Part shown: piece after piece, positions 51,680-61,704 of the stretch
Numbering within the stretch: position 1 is the stretch's first letter
How the letters are laid out: each line of letters starts with the position of its first letter
Source of the DNA: Paenibacillus sp. V4I7
GTDB lineage: Bacteria > Bacillota > Bacilli > Paenibacillales > NBRC-103111
Assembly (NCBI RefSeq): GCF_030817275.1
Contig: NZ_JAUSZD010000002.1
Location: 5,270,001 to 5,334,000 of the forward strand
Length of the DNA stretch: 64,000 bases
Direction: 5' to 3'
Position numbers and translations under genes: made by a program
The notes under the pieces: generated by a model
Told to the model about the DNA's origin: nothing
Seen by the model: only the letters and a program-made list of their open reading frames with translations
Databases searched by the model: none

Positions 51680-51841
51680 TTCTAAGCCTCCATAAAGGTA
51701 ATTGGATTTCCCTATAAGCAGTGAAGTGTTTCTCATCTCTTCAATAAAACCTTAGTTCTATACTAGCATATTGGCACAAGTACAAGAATTGGCGCAAAAA
51801 AAATTTTTTTTGGCAGGTGCGAAATACTTACAAGGTATAAA

Positions 51842-54478
51842 ATGATGGAAGTAAGCAGCTTGAGGCTTACTACATTTTCCAATAGGGAAGGGAGGATGTA
51901 TAACAGGGTTGCAAAGAGTCACGAAAGCTTGCATCCATGTTATACAGAATACCAGATGAAAAGTAAGGATACGAAATTTAGAAGAGTCATGGCCGTCCTC
52001 TTAAGTATTGCGATTGCATTTTCATTGAGCTGGGTACTACCCGGTGGTACGGGTTCAGCCCAATCAAATGAAAGCGGTTTCTATGGAGTACCCATCGTCG
52101 CGTTTCCTGGTGCAGAAGGTGGTGGCGCCTATACCAGTGGTGGTCGTGGCGGTGACGTATACGTCGTAACCAACCTTAAGGATTATAGCGATAATGATGA
52201 ACCTATCGAAGGGTCCCTTCGTCATGGGATTTTATCCACCCCAGTAGAGGGTCGTACGATTGTTTTTAACGTATCAGGAACGATTGAACTGAAGAATTCC
52301 TTAAGATTCAAGAACATCAAAAACCTGACCATCGCCGGGCAAACCGCACCGGGTAACGGCATTACCATTGCAGGATGGGAAACCAATATCAGTAATTCTG
52401 AGAACATCATTATCCGGTATATCTCTTTCCGTCCAGGTGCATCGAATGTATTTAACGGCAGTGATTCCATGGATGCCCTGTGGGGAAGAGACAACAAACA
52501 ATTCATCCTTGATCATTGTTCCTTTAGTTGGAACACGGATGAGACCCTTTCTACATACAGGGGCGAAAACGGTACAATACAGTGGTCTATTATTTCAGAA
52601 AGCTTGACGCTCTCGGGACATTCGAAAGGTAGACATGGCTACGGTGGTATAGCAGGCGGAGATAAAACCACCTTCCATCACAATCTTTATTTGAACCATA
52701 CCTCACGTAATCCAAGACTCGGCGGCGGATATGCCGGTGCAGCAAATGCAGACCATGTAGCCGTGCTTCAATTCTCCAACAACGTTATCTATAACTGGGG
52801 CTTTAATGGGGTTTATGGCGGCGGCTATAATTTCACTAATTTTATGAACAATATTGAGATTGCGGGACCGGGCACAAGAGACAGTGTTGTCAATCAGGTT
52901 ATTGACGCAGGGGAACGTGGGAAGCTTGGCGGTTTCTACATCTCCGGGAATAGGATTAACGGTGAGGAGACAGGCTTGTTGGATGGATCATCAGAATACG
53001 TCAAGTTTTCCGGCGACATTAGCGGTAATAATAAAACAACTATCGCAACAGAACCGTATCTATCCGCAGATAGCACAGGAGTCAATAACGGGATTACCAA
53101 TCCAGCGTTTGACGATTATGTACTAAACGGTGTAGAGGAAGCTAGTGACCAATTGCTGAACATCATTCTACGGCAGGCAGGCGCAACCTATCCGCGTCGT
53201 GATGCTATTGATGCAAGAGTGGTTGCAGAAGTGGAAAAAGGACTTGGAAGATATGTCAATACCGAGCATGAAGTTGGCGGATACATCTCGGACTTTGGTG
53301 TCATTGAAGAACTGCGTGCCGCTGATTTTGATACGAATCACAACGGTATTACCGACGAATGGGAAAAGGAAAAAGGGATCTGGGGCACCGACGATGCCTA
53401 TAAAACCATTACAGACAGCGGCTATACCTGGCTTGAGCTTTATATCAACGGTCTTGTAGATAGTGGGCATGTAGCTGAAAACCCTAATGCTGAAATAACG
53501 ACACCAGCGAACAATGCGCAGTTTGCATTGGGCGAAGCGATACCCGTGAAAATTAAAGCTTCTTCCGAATTCGGACACCGTATAGAAAAGGTAGCGGTAT
53601 ACAATGGTTCTGAATATCTGGGTGACGCTGTATTAAAAGGAAACCATTATGAATACACCATCAAGGGACTTGAGGATGCTTCTTACTTTATTTCCGCAAG
53701 AATTATAGATTCAAAAGGAAATGAGACTCAAACTACTGCAGCCAACGTTCATATCAACACCGATAACCGTACATTAGCTGTTGGAGATTGGTCATCGGTT
53801 GACATCGGCAAGCCGGACATCCAAGGTTCTGCAAGCCTGACTAATAATGTGATCACTGTAAAAGGAAACGGAAAGCTTGGCATTAGCGAGGGCAGCACGG
53901 AACAATCAGAAGAATCGGACGCTTCCAAAGATGATTTTCATTTCGTCTATAAGAAAGTGACTGGAGATATGGAAATCACTGCAAAGCTAGAGGAAATTGG
54001 ATCCGTTGACAACCATGCATTCACAGGCCTGATGGTTCGCAATGACCTGAAAGATGACAGTGCAACCGCAGCCCTGGGACTTTCCTGGGTGAAGCTCTCA
54101 AAAACATACAGCTGGTCAACCTATTTGGCAGGAAGGGAAACACAAGGTGGAGACTTTAATGAATTGACCGAAACACTGGACAGCGCTTCAAATGCCGAAA
54201 AGGCGGGCATTCAGCTTGTACCAGACATTCCATTCAAGATCAACGGTGTCGAACAGGGTTACTGGCTCAAGCTTAGCCGCAAGGGCGATACCTTTTATGC
54301 TTATGGCTCCATGGACGGTAAAGAATGGACACCGATCGGTGAGAAAACTGTAGCGATGAAGGGTTCGGTGTATGTTGGTTTTGCCGTAGACAGCAATGAT
54401 GTTTCAAATGATATCGAGCAGTTGAATTATGCGAAATTCTCAAATGTTAGCTTTATTGATAGCTTAAAAACCAAATAG
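51842..54478 (+). CDS. Secreted pectate lyase (PL1-like) with Ig-like and C-terminal modules
   Basis: Up to 878 residues. A signal sequence spans about residues 39-73 (FRRVMAVLLSIAIAFSLSWV). The PL1 parallel beta-helix follows (about 80-430): AFPGAEGGGAYTSGGRGGDV, EGSLRHGIL, ENIIIRYISFRPGAS, DHCSFSWNTDE, HHNLYLNHTSRNPR. An EF-hand-like segment (DTNHNGITDEWEK), a bacterial Ig-like domain (about 545-640) and a DUF1349-like lectin fold (about 650-878) complete it. It cleaves polygalacturonan outside the cell with calcium. The start is unclear: ATG 51842, 51896 or 51956; AGGGAGG abuts the second. A divergent AraC gene probably regulates it. Confidence 0.88.
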   Translation: MMEVSSLRLTTFSNREGRMYNRVAKSHESLHPCYTEYQMKSKDTKFRRVMAVLLSIAIAFSLSWVLPGGTGSAQSNESGFYGVPIVAFPGAEGGGAYTSGGRGGDVYVVTNLKDYSDNDEPIEGSLRHGILSTPVEGRTIVFNVSGTIELKNSLRFKNIKNLTIAGQTAPGNGITIAGWETNISNSENIIIRYISFRPGASNVFNGSDSMDALWGRDNKQFILDHCSFSWNTDETLSTYRGENGTIQWSIISESLTLSGHSKGRHGYGGIAGGDKTTFHHNLYLNHTSRNPRLGGGYAGAANADHVAVLQFSNNVIYNWGFNGVYGGGYNFTNFMNNIEIAGPGTRDSVVNQVIDAGERGKLGGFYISGNRINGEETGLLDGSSEYVKFSGDISGNNKTTIATEPYLSADSTGVNNGITNPAFDDYVLNGVEEASDQLLNIILRQAGATYPRRDAIDARVVAEVEKGLGRYVNTEHEVGGYISDFGVIEELRAADFDTNHNGITDEWEKEKGIWGTDDAYKTITDSGYTWLELYINGLVDSGHVAENPNAEITTPANNAQFALGEAIPVKIKASSEFGHRIEKVAVYNGSEYLGDAVLKGNHYEYTIKGLEDASYFISARIIDSKGNETQTTAANVHINTDNRTLAVGDWSSVDIGKPDIQGSASLTNNVITVKGNGKLGISEGSTEQSEESDASKDDFHFVYKKVTGDMEITAKLEEIGSVDNHAFTGLMVRNDLKDDSATAALGLSWVKLSKTYSWSTYLAGRETQGGDFNELTETLDSASNAEKAGIQLVPDIPFKINGVEQGYWLKLSRKGDTFYAYGSMDGKEWTPIGEKTVAMKGSVYVGFAVDSNDVSNDIEQLNYAKFSNVSFIDSLKTK

Positions 54479-54486
54479 CAATGAGG

Positions 54487-54624
54487 TTGAAATGGGTGAT
54501 ACCCTGTATGCCATTGCAAAACAGTTCTACGGTGACGGGAATTTGAATGCGATAATATGAGGGAAACAAGAGTATCATTCAAACTCCTGATTTGATGTTT
54601 ATGGACAAGAGCATAACAGTATAA
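54487..54624 (+). pseudogene. LysM-domain remnant
   Basis: Directly after the lyase gene, the plus strand reads VEMGDTLYAIAKQFYGDGN, then after a one-base shift EGNKSIIQTPDLMFMDKS and a stop. This is a single LysM peptidoglycan-binding repeat with the rest of the protein gone. It may once have been the tail of a longer secreted protein. Confidence 0.65.
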
Positions 54625-54661
54625 CCCTGATTACACCAGTATTGGTTGATCAGGGTTTTTG
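54622..54661 (+). terminator. Intrinsic terminator after the pectate lyase
   Basis: ACCCTGAT...ATCAGGGT hairpin followed by TTTTTG. The stretch to 54885 beyond it shows nothing recognisable. Confidence 0.7.
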
Positions 54662-54885
54662 TTAGTATCTACACAGTCTTAAGGTTTTACAGTCAATTAT
54701 TATTTGAGCTCTTCAAATTCCGATCGTTTCTACAGTAATGGATCAAATCTTAAGCGCAGACAGCATTCCACATGTGTGGAGACTTCATATTTGAAATAAG
54801 ACATGGGTTATCCCTCAAGCAGTTATAATAACCGCCTAAAGGAAAACCCCGTTATTTAACTATAAATCAGTTCGGACTGACGATT

Positions 54886-55110
54886 TCACTTTACTTGTTC
54901 TCTAGCACCAGCATCTTCAGCAGAACCGTTACAGCCTCTGCCCTTGTTGCTTGGGCGTTCGGATTGAATTGGTATGTACCTGTACCTTCTATAAGGCCAA
55001 GCTTCTTTATTGCTGAGCTTCTTTCCGGTATATATCGTTCTGCAAGCTCGAAGTAATCCGAAGCCCGCGAATAGTCTTTTTGAAGAATGGAGGCGATAGC
55101 ACAATAGAAA
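54886..55110 (-). pseudogene. S-layer-homology (SLH) domain remnant
   Basis: The minus strand reads YFELAERYIPERSSAIKKLG, then LIEGTGTYQFNPNAQATRAE and AVTVLLKMLVLENK, a C-terminal SLH repeat that anchors proteins to secondary cell-wall polymer. It is preceded by an in-frame stop and has no start codon, so only the last repeat survives. Confidence 0.7.
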
Positions 55111-55174
55111 TAGATATTGCCTGTGCCTTTTCCCAGTCTTCATCTTGTCGCGCATTTAACTTTCAAAACATTAA

Positions 55175-55714
55175 TTATCTTTCAAACGTTGCTACTATTA
55201 CCGCTCTGCCTAGAGTATGGGTGAGCATATTAAAGCCTAGAAAAGCTGGTGTTGCATTAGCCTTAACACCTAAATCCTCAACATCCAAAGCATGAACAAT
55301 AAAATAATAGCGGTGCGGTCCATCTCCAACGGGTGGCGCAGCACCAATATAACCTGCAAACGAGGCATCGTTGTTCAATTGAATAGCTCCGTTTGGCAAA
55401 CCAGACCCGTCCTCACTTCCTGCTCCAGATGGCAATTCTGTCACGTTAGCGGGAATATTAGAGACAGACCAATGCCAAAATCCTGATCCAGTAGGAGCAT
55501 CCGGGTCATACACCGTAACTGCATAACTTTTTGTCCCTTCCGGGGCACCGGACCATTTCAATTCAGGTGAAATATCTTGCCCGCCATCTACCCCAAATTT
55601 TCCTGAAAGCTGTGGAGCGGATAATACATTATTTTCAGGGATATCCGAACTTGTCACATTAAAGCTGGCTACTTCCGGCAATCTTGCAAACGGATTATTT
55701 AGCTCATTTTTCAT
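55175..55714 (-). CDS. PEBP-family protein (YbhB/YbcL, Raf-kinase-inhibitor-like)
   Basis: 179 residues from ATG 55714, which has GGAGG six bases upstream; the long frame beyond is not real. Hallmarks: DISPELKWSGAPEGTKSYAV, the ligand-site motif VYDPDAPTGSGFWHWSVSNI, and GPHRYYFIVHALD. Function in bacteria is not well defined; some bind small anions or phospholipid head groups. It is divergent from a LysR gene with a palindrome in between, so it is probably the LysR target. Confidence 0.9.
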   Translation of the reverse strand: MKNELNNPFARLPEVASFNVTSSDIPENNVLSAPQLSGKFGVDGGQDISPELKWSGAPEGTKSYAVTVYDPDAPTGSGFWHWSVSNIPANVTELPSGAGSEDGSGLPNGAIQLNNDASFAGYIGAAPPVGDGPHRYYFIVHALDVEDLGVKANATPAFLGFNMLTHTLGRAVIVATFER

Positions 55715-55811
55715 TTTGAACCTCCATGTTATGGGTTTTATATTTGGAGACGACCTCTCCTTGCTTCGAAGTATATCAAATATCAAATCATTGTAAAAAT
55801 AGATAGTTTGA

Positions 55812-55828
55812 ATTACAATCATTGTAAT
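55812..55828. promoter_or_regulatory. LysR-type box between the PEBP and LysR genes
   Basis: ATTACAATCATTGTAAT: perfect 7-bp arms around three bases, with the T-N11-A layout of LysR sites, 26 bases before the LysR start in the divergent promoter region. Confidence 0.6.
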
Positions 55829-55853
55829 TTTGAATGATTGGAGAGAGATAAAT

Positions 55854-56732
55854 ATGGAACTGAGGCACCTGGAGGCATTTAAGGTTGTTTGCGAACAGTT
55901 GCATTTCACGAAAGCGGCGGAACTTCTAAACATAGCACAGCCGACTTTAAGTCAGCAAATCAAAGCGTTAGAGTATGAGATCGGGACGCCTCTGTTTGAT
56001 CGTATGGGCAAGCGAATTGCAATAACAGAAGCGGGACAGATTCTTTACGAACAGTGTAGCCAAATTTTCAGAAACTTGGACTATGCTCATGATGCGATTA
56101 ACGACTTGCGCACGATGCAGCGCGGAAAATTAGTCTTGGGAGTACTACCATGTGATTTGGATGAACTTTTGACACCCGTGATGATTGAATTCCATCAAGA
56201 GTTTCCTAACATCCAGCTCCTGATTCAAGATTCTAATCGAATTGTTGAGGAAGTATTGGAAGGAAACATCGATATCGGCATTACTGTAATTCCTGTTATG
56301 GAAGACAGCAAGCTTGTCCGTGTGCCTTTATATACAGAAAAATTTGCAGTGGCAGTATCGAAAAGTAGTGAATTGTCTGTACGCTCGCAAATATGCTTGA
56401 AGGAACTCAAAGATTTGAGTCTCGTGATGTTTCCTGATCATCATCATTGCCGCAAGTTGGTAAATTCCTATTGTGAAGACCAGAACTTTGATTTGACCCC
56501 AATTATCGAAACATCAACAATGATTTCATTAAAACGATTTGTTAAAAACAATATTGGCGGGACCGTTTTGCCCAAACCGCTTTTGAAAACCTGGGATGAC
56601 CGATTCTATCATATAATAAATTTGGTTGAGCCTACACCCAAACGAGATATTGGCATCGTGTATCGGTCTGACAGATTCCTAGGTCAAGCTAGTAGAATGT
56701 TTATTAGTAAAGTAAAGGAGCAATTCACGTAA
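55854..56732 (+). CDS. LysR-family transcriptional regulator
   Basis: 292 residues from ATG 55854, with GGAGAG eight bases upstream. The HTH is ELRHLEAFKVVCEQLHFTKA, then LLNIAQPTLSQQIKALEYEI; the effector domain covers about residues 90-292. Closest in feel to CynR/CzcR-like members. It likely binds the adjacent palindrome and activates the divergent PEBP gene. Effector unknown. Confidence 0.9.
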   Translation: MELRHLEAFKVVCEQLHFTKAAELLNIAQPTLSQQIKALEYEIGTPLFDRMGKRIAITEAGQILYEQCSQIFRNLDYAHDAINDLRTMQRGKLVLGVLPCDLDELLTPVMIEFHQEFPNIQLLIQDSNRIVEEVLEGNIDIGITVIPVMEDSKLVRVPLYTEKFAVAVSKSSELSVRSQICLKELKDLSLVMFPDHHHCRKLVNSYCEDQNFDLTPIIETSTMISLKRFVKNNIGGTVLPKPLLKTWDDRFYHIINLVEPTPKRDIGIVYRSDRFLGQASRMFISKVKEQFT

Positions 56733-56805
56733 AAGTGCCTTCTGCTTGATCGACAATTTGTGCACGCGGCGATATGGTGCCCAGAGCACGTACACAAAAG
56801 TTCAC

Positions 56806-58413
56806 CTAATTCACTCCGATATTCTTACCCTCACGGTATTCTGTAGGGGTTCGATTCGTAAGCGTTTTAAACACGCGATTGAAATGCCGAATATTCGTAA
56901 AGCCCGTTGAATCCGAGATCACTTGAATTTTTTCATCCGAGTAGAGCAGCATCGTTTTCGCTTTTTCAATTCGTTTTTCCGTAAGAAAATCGATAAAAGA
57001 CTGACCTTGCTTGCTTTTAAACAAGCTGCTTAAATAGGACGGGCTCAGATAAACGATTTCCGCCATCATGTTTAGGGTTATAGATTCAGCATAGTGTTCT
57101 TCGACATATCGCACAACCAATTCAACTGGACTGGTTACAAACTTTTTCTTGCGATTCGCCATGCAAACACTTAAATCACCTAACAGCTTCTGGCAGCGTT
57201 CGATCAATTCTTTACTGGACGAAATGGAGTAAATATCCATCAACACCTGCTTCACATCGGTAGCCTGCAGCCACTGTTTAACCACAGCCAAATTGACTGC
57301 CTGTTCATAGAAATGCAGCAGCATTTTGCAAATTTGCTGTTGAATGATCTCTGGGTCATGCCATTGTTGGCAAAGCTTGGTTACGAATTGACTTGCTTGG
57401 TATTGTACATTAGCCAAATCGCCTTCTTGGACAAACTGATTGAGCAGGTTCCAATCGGAGGAATGCCATTCGAACTTCTCCATTTTCATTTCGGCAATGG
57501 TCTCACTTGAAAGCAAGCGATCTCCGCCAATAACCAATCGGTACAATAATGCTAATCCCGCTTCCTTGTAGGATTTAGAAATAGACTCCAAGTCCTTGGC
57601 AGGACTGCCTAGTCCAAACGTGATTGTAAAATTGGATTGCCCGCGGATTTCCTTGCGTATTCGGTTCGTTAATTTCTCTATTTCTGAAAACGAGGATTCC
57701 CCTTCCTCATGATTGATTAAAGCAACAACCTCGTTATCATGCAAAATAAAAACATGTCCAAGTAGGGATTTGTCGATGCTCTCCTGAATAAATTGCTGCA
57801 TGTAGACGGTAAACAAAGATGGATTCAATTGGTAATATCTTTCATCTGTTACGGAATCTCGGTCAAGCTTAGCAACCAAACAGCTAGTATTAGGATGTGG
57901 AAATAGAATTCCTACATTCTCAAGCAGCTCTGTCTCCGCATGATGAATGCTCCCCGTTAGTAGACCGGCTAATACATGGTGACGCATTTGATTCTGTACT
58001 TGTCTATCTTTGGCATTCACTTTATTTTGCTGCTTTTCAAGCGCAAACTCTTCCTGCAGCTTGCCTAGCAAATCATATAATTCTTCTCTTTCGAACGGTT
58101 TCATTAAGTAATCTTTTGCTCCTAATCTTAGAGATTCACGAGCGTATTGGAAATCGTTATACCCGCTCATCACAACACAAGCAATCTGCGGATACCTTTC
58201 CTTCACAATATACTGCAGCTGGATACCATCCATCCGTGGCATTTTGATATCTGTAATTATCAAATCGGGCTGTAGTTCCTCTATTTTTTCTAAGGCTTCC
58301 ACGCCATCCATAGCTTCCTCAATAACGATCCATTCAGAGTGCATATCTGCAATCATTAGCCGAATGCCTTTACGAAAAATGGCTTCGTCATCTACGATTA
58401 GGATATTAGGCAT
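56806..58413 (-). CDS. Response regulator YesN-type with AraC output
   Basis: 535 residues: receiver domain 1-120 with phospho-acceptor Asp in LIITDIKMPRMDG and Lys in KDYLMKPFE, a middle linker domain, and a C-terminal AraC domain (ITLNMMAEIVYLSPSYLSSL, STGFTNIRHFNRVFKTLTNR). ATG 58413 has AAGGGGG about eight bases upstream. It overlaps the kinase gene and forms a two-component pair with it, activating the sugar uptake and GH43 genes upstream. Confidence 0.92.
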   Translation of the reverse strand: MPNILIVDDEAIFRKGIRLMIADMHSEWIVIEEAMDGVEALEKIEELQPDLIITDIKMPRMDGIQLQYIVKERYPQIACVVMSGYNDFQYARESLRLGAKDYLMKPFEREELYDLLGKLQEEFALEKQQNKVNAKDRQVQNQMRHHVLAGLLTGSIHHAETELLENVGILFPHPNTSCLVAKLDRDSVTDERYYQLNPSLFTVYMQQFIQESIDKSLLGHVFILHDNEVVALINHEEGESSFSEIEKLTNRIRKEIRGQSNFTITFGLGSPAKDLESISKSYKEAGLALLYRLVIGGDRLLSSETIAEMKMEKFEWHSSDWNLLNQFVQEGDLANVQYQASQFVTKLCQQWHDPEIIQQQICKMLLHFYEQAVNLAVVKQWLQATDVKQVLMDIYSISSSKELIERCQKLLGDLSVCMANRKKKFVTSPVELVVRYVEEHYAESITLNMMAEIVYLSPSYLSSLFKSKQGQSFIDFLTEKRIEKAKTMLLYSDEKIQVISDSTGFTNIRHFNRVFKTLTNRTPTEYREGKNIGVN

Positions 58414-60247
58414 CCCTTTTACCCCCTTCAAGATGATCTTCTATGAGCGGTAAAGTAAGGAATATGGTTGTTCCTTGTTTAAGACTGCTCGCTATCTTAA
58501 TGCCATACTGATTGCCATAGCGCAAAGCAATTCTTCGATGCACATTCATTAAACCATGACCGCCTGTGCCCTCCTCAGAGGAGGCAAAATCGAATTTTTT
58601 ATCCAATAAATGTTGCAATTGAACCGCACTCATACCCGCTCCATCATCTTGAATGGTGATCAGCATATTATCATCCTGCTTCTTTCCTGTAAGGATAATG
58701 TTGCCATATCCATTCCCCTTATCAATGCCATGCACAATACTATTCTCAATGATCGGCTGTAAAATAAACCGAATAACGGAATAGGAAAGCAGTTCAGGCT
58801 CAATATTTACGTGGAACTGAATTTTATCCTCAAAACGGATTTGCTGTATAGCCATATAGCCTTTCACATGCTCTAGTTCCATATTAAGCGGCACTTGGCT
58901 TTTGTGACTATTGATACTGTAACGCAGCAGCTTGCTTAAATTATTAGTCATTTTAACCACTTCACGGTTGCCTTGTATTTCTGCGTACATGCTAATCGAA
59001 CCTAGGGTATTATATAAAAAATGCGGGTTAATTTGGCTCTGCAAAGCCGATATTTGCGCATTCTTCTCTCTAATTTCCGATTCATAAAGACGATAACCTA
59101 AGTCACTTAGCTTTGATACCATGATATTAAACGATTGACTCAGCTGCCCAATCTCATCACGGCTGCTGATGGGAATTGATACATGTAAGTCTCCGACTAC
59201 AACCTTTTTCATTAAATTACGCAATTCGCTAATCGGATTCGTAATACGCAGGGCGAAAATAGTGAAAATAATGAATGCAAGGAGCAAACAAACCGCTCCG
59301 ATCAGGATGATATAGTTCCTAACATATACGGTGTCCTGAAGCAGAGTGGCAAGCGGTACCATTTCGATCATCGTCCAGCCCGTAAAGGGTGAAGTATAGT
59401 AGGATAAGAGCTCCGTATCATTGTTTTGCTTATAAACAACAGTCCCCGCACCTTTATATGGCAGTAATTTATCGGAATCAATCCAATATTCCATGCTTTT
59501 ATAGATCATCGATCCCTCGTTATCGACGATCATAATGTTCTTCTTATCGTTGGAAATAGCTTCAATTTTGTTGCGAATCATATTCTTATCCACATCCAGC
59601 ACTAGATAGCCTAGAACCTTACCCGTATCTACGCTGCGGATTTTTCTGGCAAAGGAATACACCTGGTTATTTGTGTCTAAGGCATTTTTGTTGAAGGTGC
59701 CGATATAAACGATTTTTCCTGTCTTGGATACTTTTTCATACCATGGCTCACCTTCAACCCTTTTTAGTGAATAATTAGCTTGCTCCTCCAACATGGCCGT
59801 GTAAGTACCGCCAGAAACTCTATAAAGGGTTAACCCTGAAATATCCACTCTTCCATTAGCAAATACCCGCTTCGTAAAATCCTCGATCGTCACCCTTTCA
59901 TTAAACGAAAGATTCGCATCCGATCGCCCGCCAGTTTCCAAATATTTCAATATTTGCTGTGATTGGTAAGGCAACAGAGTTAACAAATTGAGTTCATTCA
60001 TATAGGTATCGATATTAGCGGTTAATTCCTTCACGACGTCCATTTGATATTTGCCGGTATTTTTTTGAATCGATGCGGAATAGCTCGTATAAGTCAAATA
60101 ACTGGCAATTCCGAGCGGAACGGCAATAAGTATAAAGCTAATAACAATAAGCTTAACGGCAATAGGCAGGTTTTGGATCCACTGCAGCCTATTTTGGAGC
60201 TGTATTCTGCTGAATCTGAAGATTGGTATTAATGATCTTTTGCGCAT
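58406..60247 (-). CDS. Sensor histidine kinase YesM-type
   Basis: 613 residues: helix 1 (about 30-50), extracellular Cache-like sensor (50-300), helix 2 (about 303-325), HAMP (ALRITNPISELRNLMKKVVV), His-kinase domain with SQINPHFLYNTLGSISMYAE and ATPase with IIENSIVHGIDKGNGYGN. It phosphorylates the YesN-type regulator. Its ATG lies 59 bases inside the binding-protein gene but has GAGGTG seven bases upstream, so the long overlap appears real and couples sensor to ligand-binding protein. Confidence 0.92.
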   Translation of the reverse strand: MRKRSLIPIFRFSRIQLQNRLQWIQNLPIAVKLIVISFILIAVPLGIASYLTYTSYSASIQKNTGKYQMDVVKELTANIDTYMNELNLLTLLPYQSQQILKYLETGGRSDANLSFNERVTIEDFTKRVFANGRVDISGLTLYRVSGGTYTAMLEEQANYSLKRVEGEPWYEKVSKTGKIVYIGTFNKNALDTNNQVYSFARKIRSVDTGKVLGYLVLDVDKNMIRNKIEAISNDKKNIMIVDNEGSMIYKSMEYWIDSDKLLPYKGAGTVVYKQNNDTELLSYYTSPFTGWTMIEMVPLATLLQDTVYVRNYIILIGAVCLLLAFIIFTIFALRITNPISELRNLMKKVVVGDLHVSIPISSRDEIGQLSQSFNIMVSKLSDLGYRLYESEIREKNAQISALQSQINPHFLYNTLGSISMYAEIQGNREVVKMTNNLSKLLRYSINSHKSQVPLNMELEHVKGYMAIQQIRFEDKIQFHVNIEPELLSYSVIRFILQPIIENSIVHGIDKGNGYGNIILTGKKQDDNMLITIQDDGAGMSAVQLQHLLDKKFDFASSEEGTGGHGLMNVHRRIALRYGNQYGIKIASSLKQGTTIFLTLPLIEDHLEGGKRDA

Positions 60248-61511
60248 TATGCAGCACCTCTTGTGGTGTTGTTTGACCCACCATCATCTTTTCAAACTCA
60301 CGCACAAGTTCATCATTAATCGTTCCCTGTCGCGGTTGATTTGGAAAATATTTCACATCATCCGCCGAGCTGGCATAGTCCGGACGATATTTAAGCTGCT
60401 GAAACTCTTTCGATTCTACAGCTTTCTTCACAGCCGGGATATGACCGGCCTTCGCCCAGCTTGCACCGTGAGCCGCTACCCAATTGGCAAATTTAATGGC
60501 TGCTATCTGCTTTTGCTTATCCGGCTTCTCATGATAGGGAAGAGAAAACGTGTGAGAGTCTCCCCAAACCGCTGGATGATCGTAGATTTGAGGTATTTTG
60601 GTAACACCAAAATTCAAGTCTGCAGCTTTTTCAAAAGTACCCGTTGCCCAAACGCCCGTAATTAAAATGGCTGCGTTTCCTTTAGCAAAGTTCTGAACCG
60701 TATCGTTAATATTAGGATGGATGAGCTTACTAGTATAAAGAGAATTCACAAATTGCAAGGATTGCAGCGCAGAAGGATTATCAATGGCTGCCGCTTTTCC
60801 ATCGTCGGTATAGAATCGTCCACCATCCATGCTCATCTGATTATAGAAGGAATACCATAACCAGAAGGAGTCAATTCGCACATTCGGCTCAGCCAGAGGA
60901 GAGATATGTTCCGGTACACTCGCACGGATTTTTTGTAGAAATTGAATGAACCCTTCTTCACCATTGGATAAAATAGGCTTTTCTTTCTCATCTAGAAGGC
61001 CAGCCAGCTTCAGCCAAGTTTTGTTATAGTACATGACTTCTAGATGTGTATCTAGTGGAATTCCCAAATGCTTATCTTCGGCAACCGTGCTTTTCAAAAT
61101 CGTCGGATTAAAATCGTTCCAATTAACGCCAGCCTCGACAGCCAGTTCATTCAAATCTGTCAAGAAGCCCGCTGGCGCATATTGTGAATATTTGGCTGAG
61201 TGAACAATCGCAATATCGGGCGCTTCTTCTGTCACGATTGCCGTTGAGAGCTTAGGATAATAATCACCAGAATTATTGTTAATCTGTTCTATTTTAACGT
61301 GATCTTTATTCTCATTATTATATTGCTGGATTAATTCGGCCATAAATTGTCCATCGCCTCCACTAAACGGAGACCAAAAGGTGATTCTCAGCTTATTAGA
61401 GCTGACTTCTTCTGAATGGGTGCTCAGCTGTGGACTGCAGCTTATTGTGAAAGAACTCATTAGGATAAGGAGTAATGTGGCGCTTAATCTTGATCGTTGC
61501 TTACCGCTCAC
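60189..61511 (-). CDS. Sugar-binding lipoprotein, family 1
   Basis: About 440 residues from GTG 61511, which follows GGGGG by six bases; earlier in-frame ATG codons lack sites. Lipoprotein signal ends SFTISC (Cys25). SBP_bac_1 features: LRITFWSPFSGGDGQFMAEL, IAIVHSAKYSQYAPAGFLTD and GNAAILITGVWATGTF. Either the ligand receptor of the two permeases at 62.8-64 kb or a co-sensor for the kinase whose gene it overlaps. A terminator separates it from the GH43 gene, so it probably has its own promoter. Confidence 0.87.
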   Translation of the reverse strand: MSGKQRSRLSATLLLILMSSFTISCSPQLSTHSEEVSSNKLRITFWSPFSGGDGQFMAELIQQYNNENKDHVKIEQINNNSGDYYPKLSTAIVTEEAPDIAIVHSAKYSQYAPAGFLTDLNELAVEAGVNWNDFNPTILKSTVAEDKHLGIPLDTHLEVMYYNKTWLKLAGLLDEKEKPILSNGEEGFIQFLQKIRASVPEHISPLAEPNVRIDSFWLWYSFYNQMSMDGGRFYTDDGKAAAIDNPSALQSLQFVNSLYTSKLIHPNINDTVQNFAKGNAAILITGVWATGTFEKAADLNFGVTKIPQIYDHPAVWGDSHTFSLPYHEKPDKQKQIAAIKFANWVAAHGASWAKAGHIPAVKKAVESKEFQQLKYRPDYASSADDVKYFPNQPRQGTINDELVREFEKMMVGQTTPQEVLHNAQKIINTNLQIQQNTAPK

Positions 61512-61646
61512 TTGAATCCCCCGATTAAAAATATAGTATTTTTTAATTATACAAATTAGGGCAGGTGAATCCAATGACCTAATTACTCCAGTAATGGACA
61601 TATTTTTAGATATCAAGGGCAGATATTCGCATATTTAGCAGAAAAC

Positions 61647-61697
61647 AAAATAAGACTATCCCATAAGGTCATAGACCTTGAGGACAGCCTTGTTTTA
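61647..61697 (-). terminator. Intrinsic terminator after the GH43 gene
   Basis: On the minus strand AAGGCTGTCC pairs with GGGATAGTCTT around an inner AAGGTC/GACCTT hairpin, then ATTTTGTTTT. It divides the permease-GH43 unit from the binding-protein/kinase unit. Confidence 0.75.
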
Positions 61698-61704
61698 ACA
61701 AATT

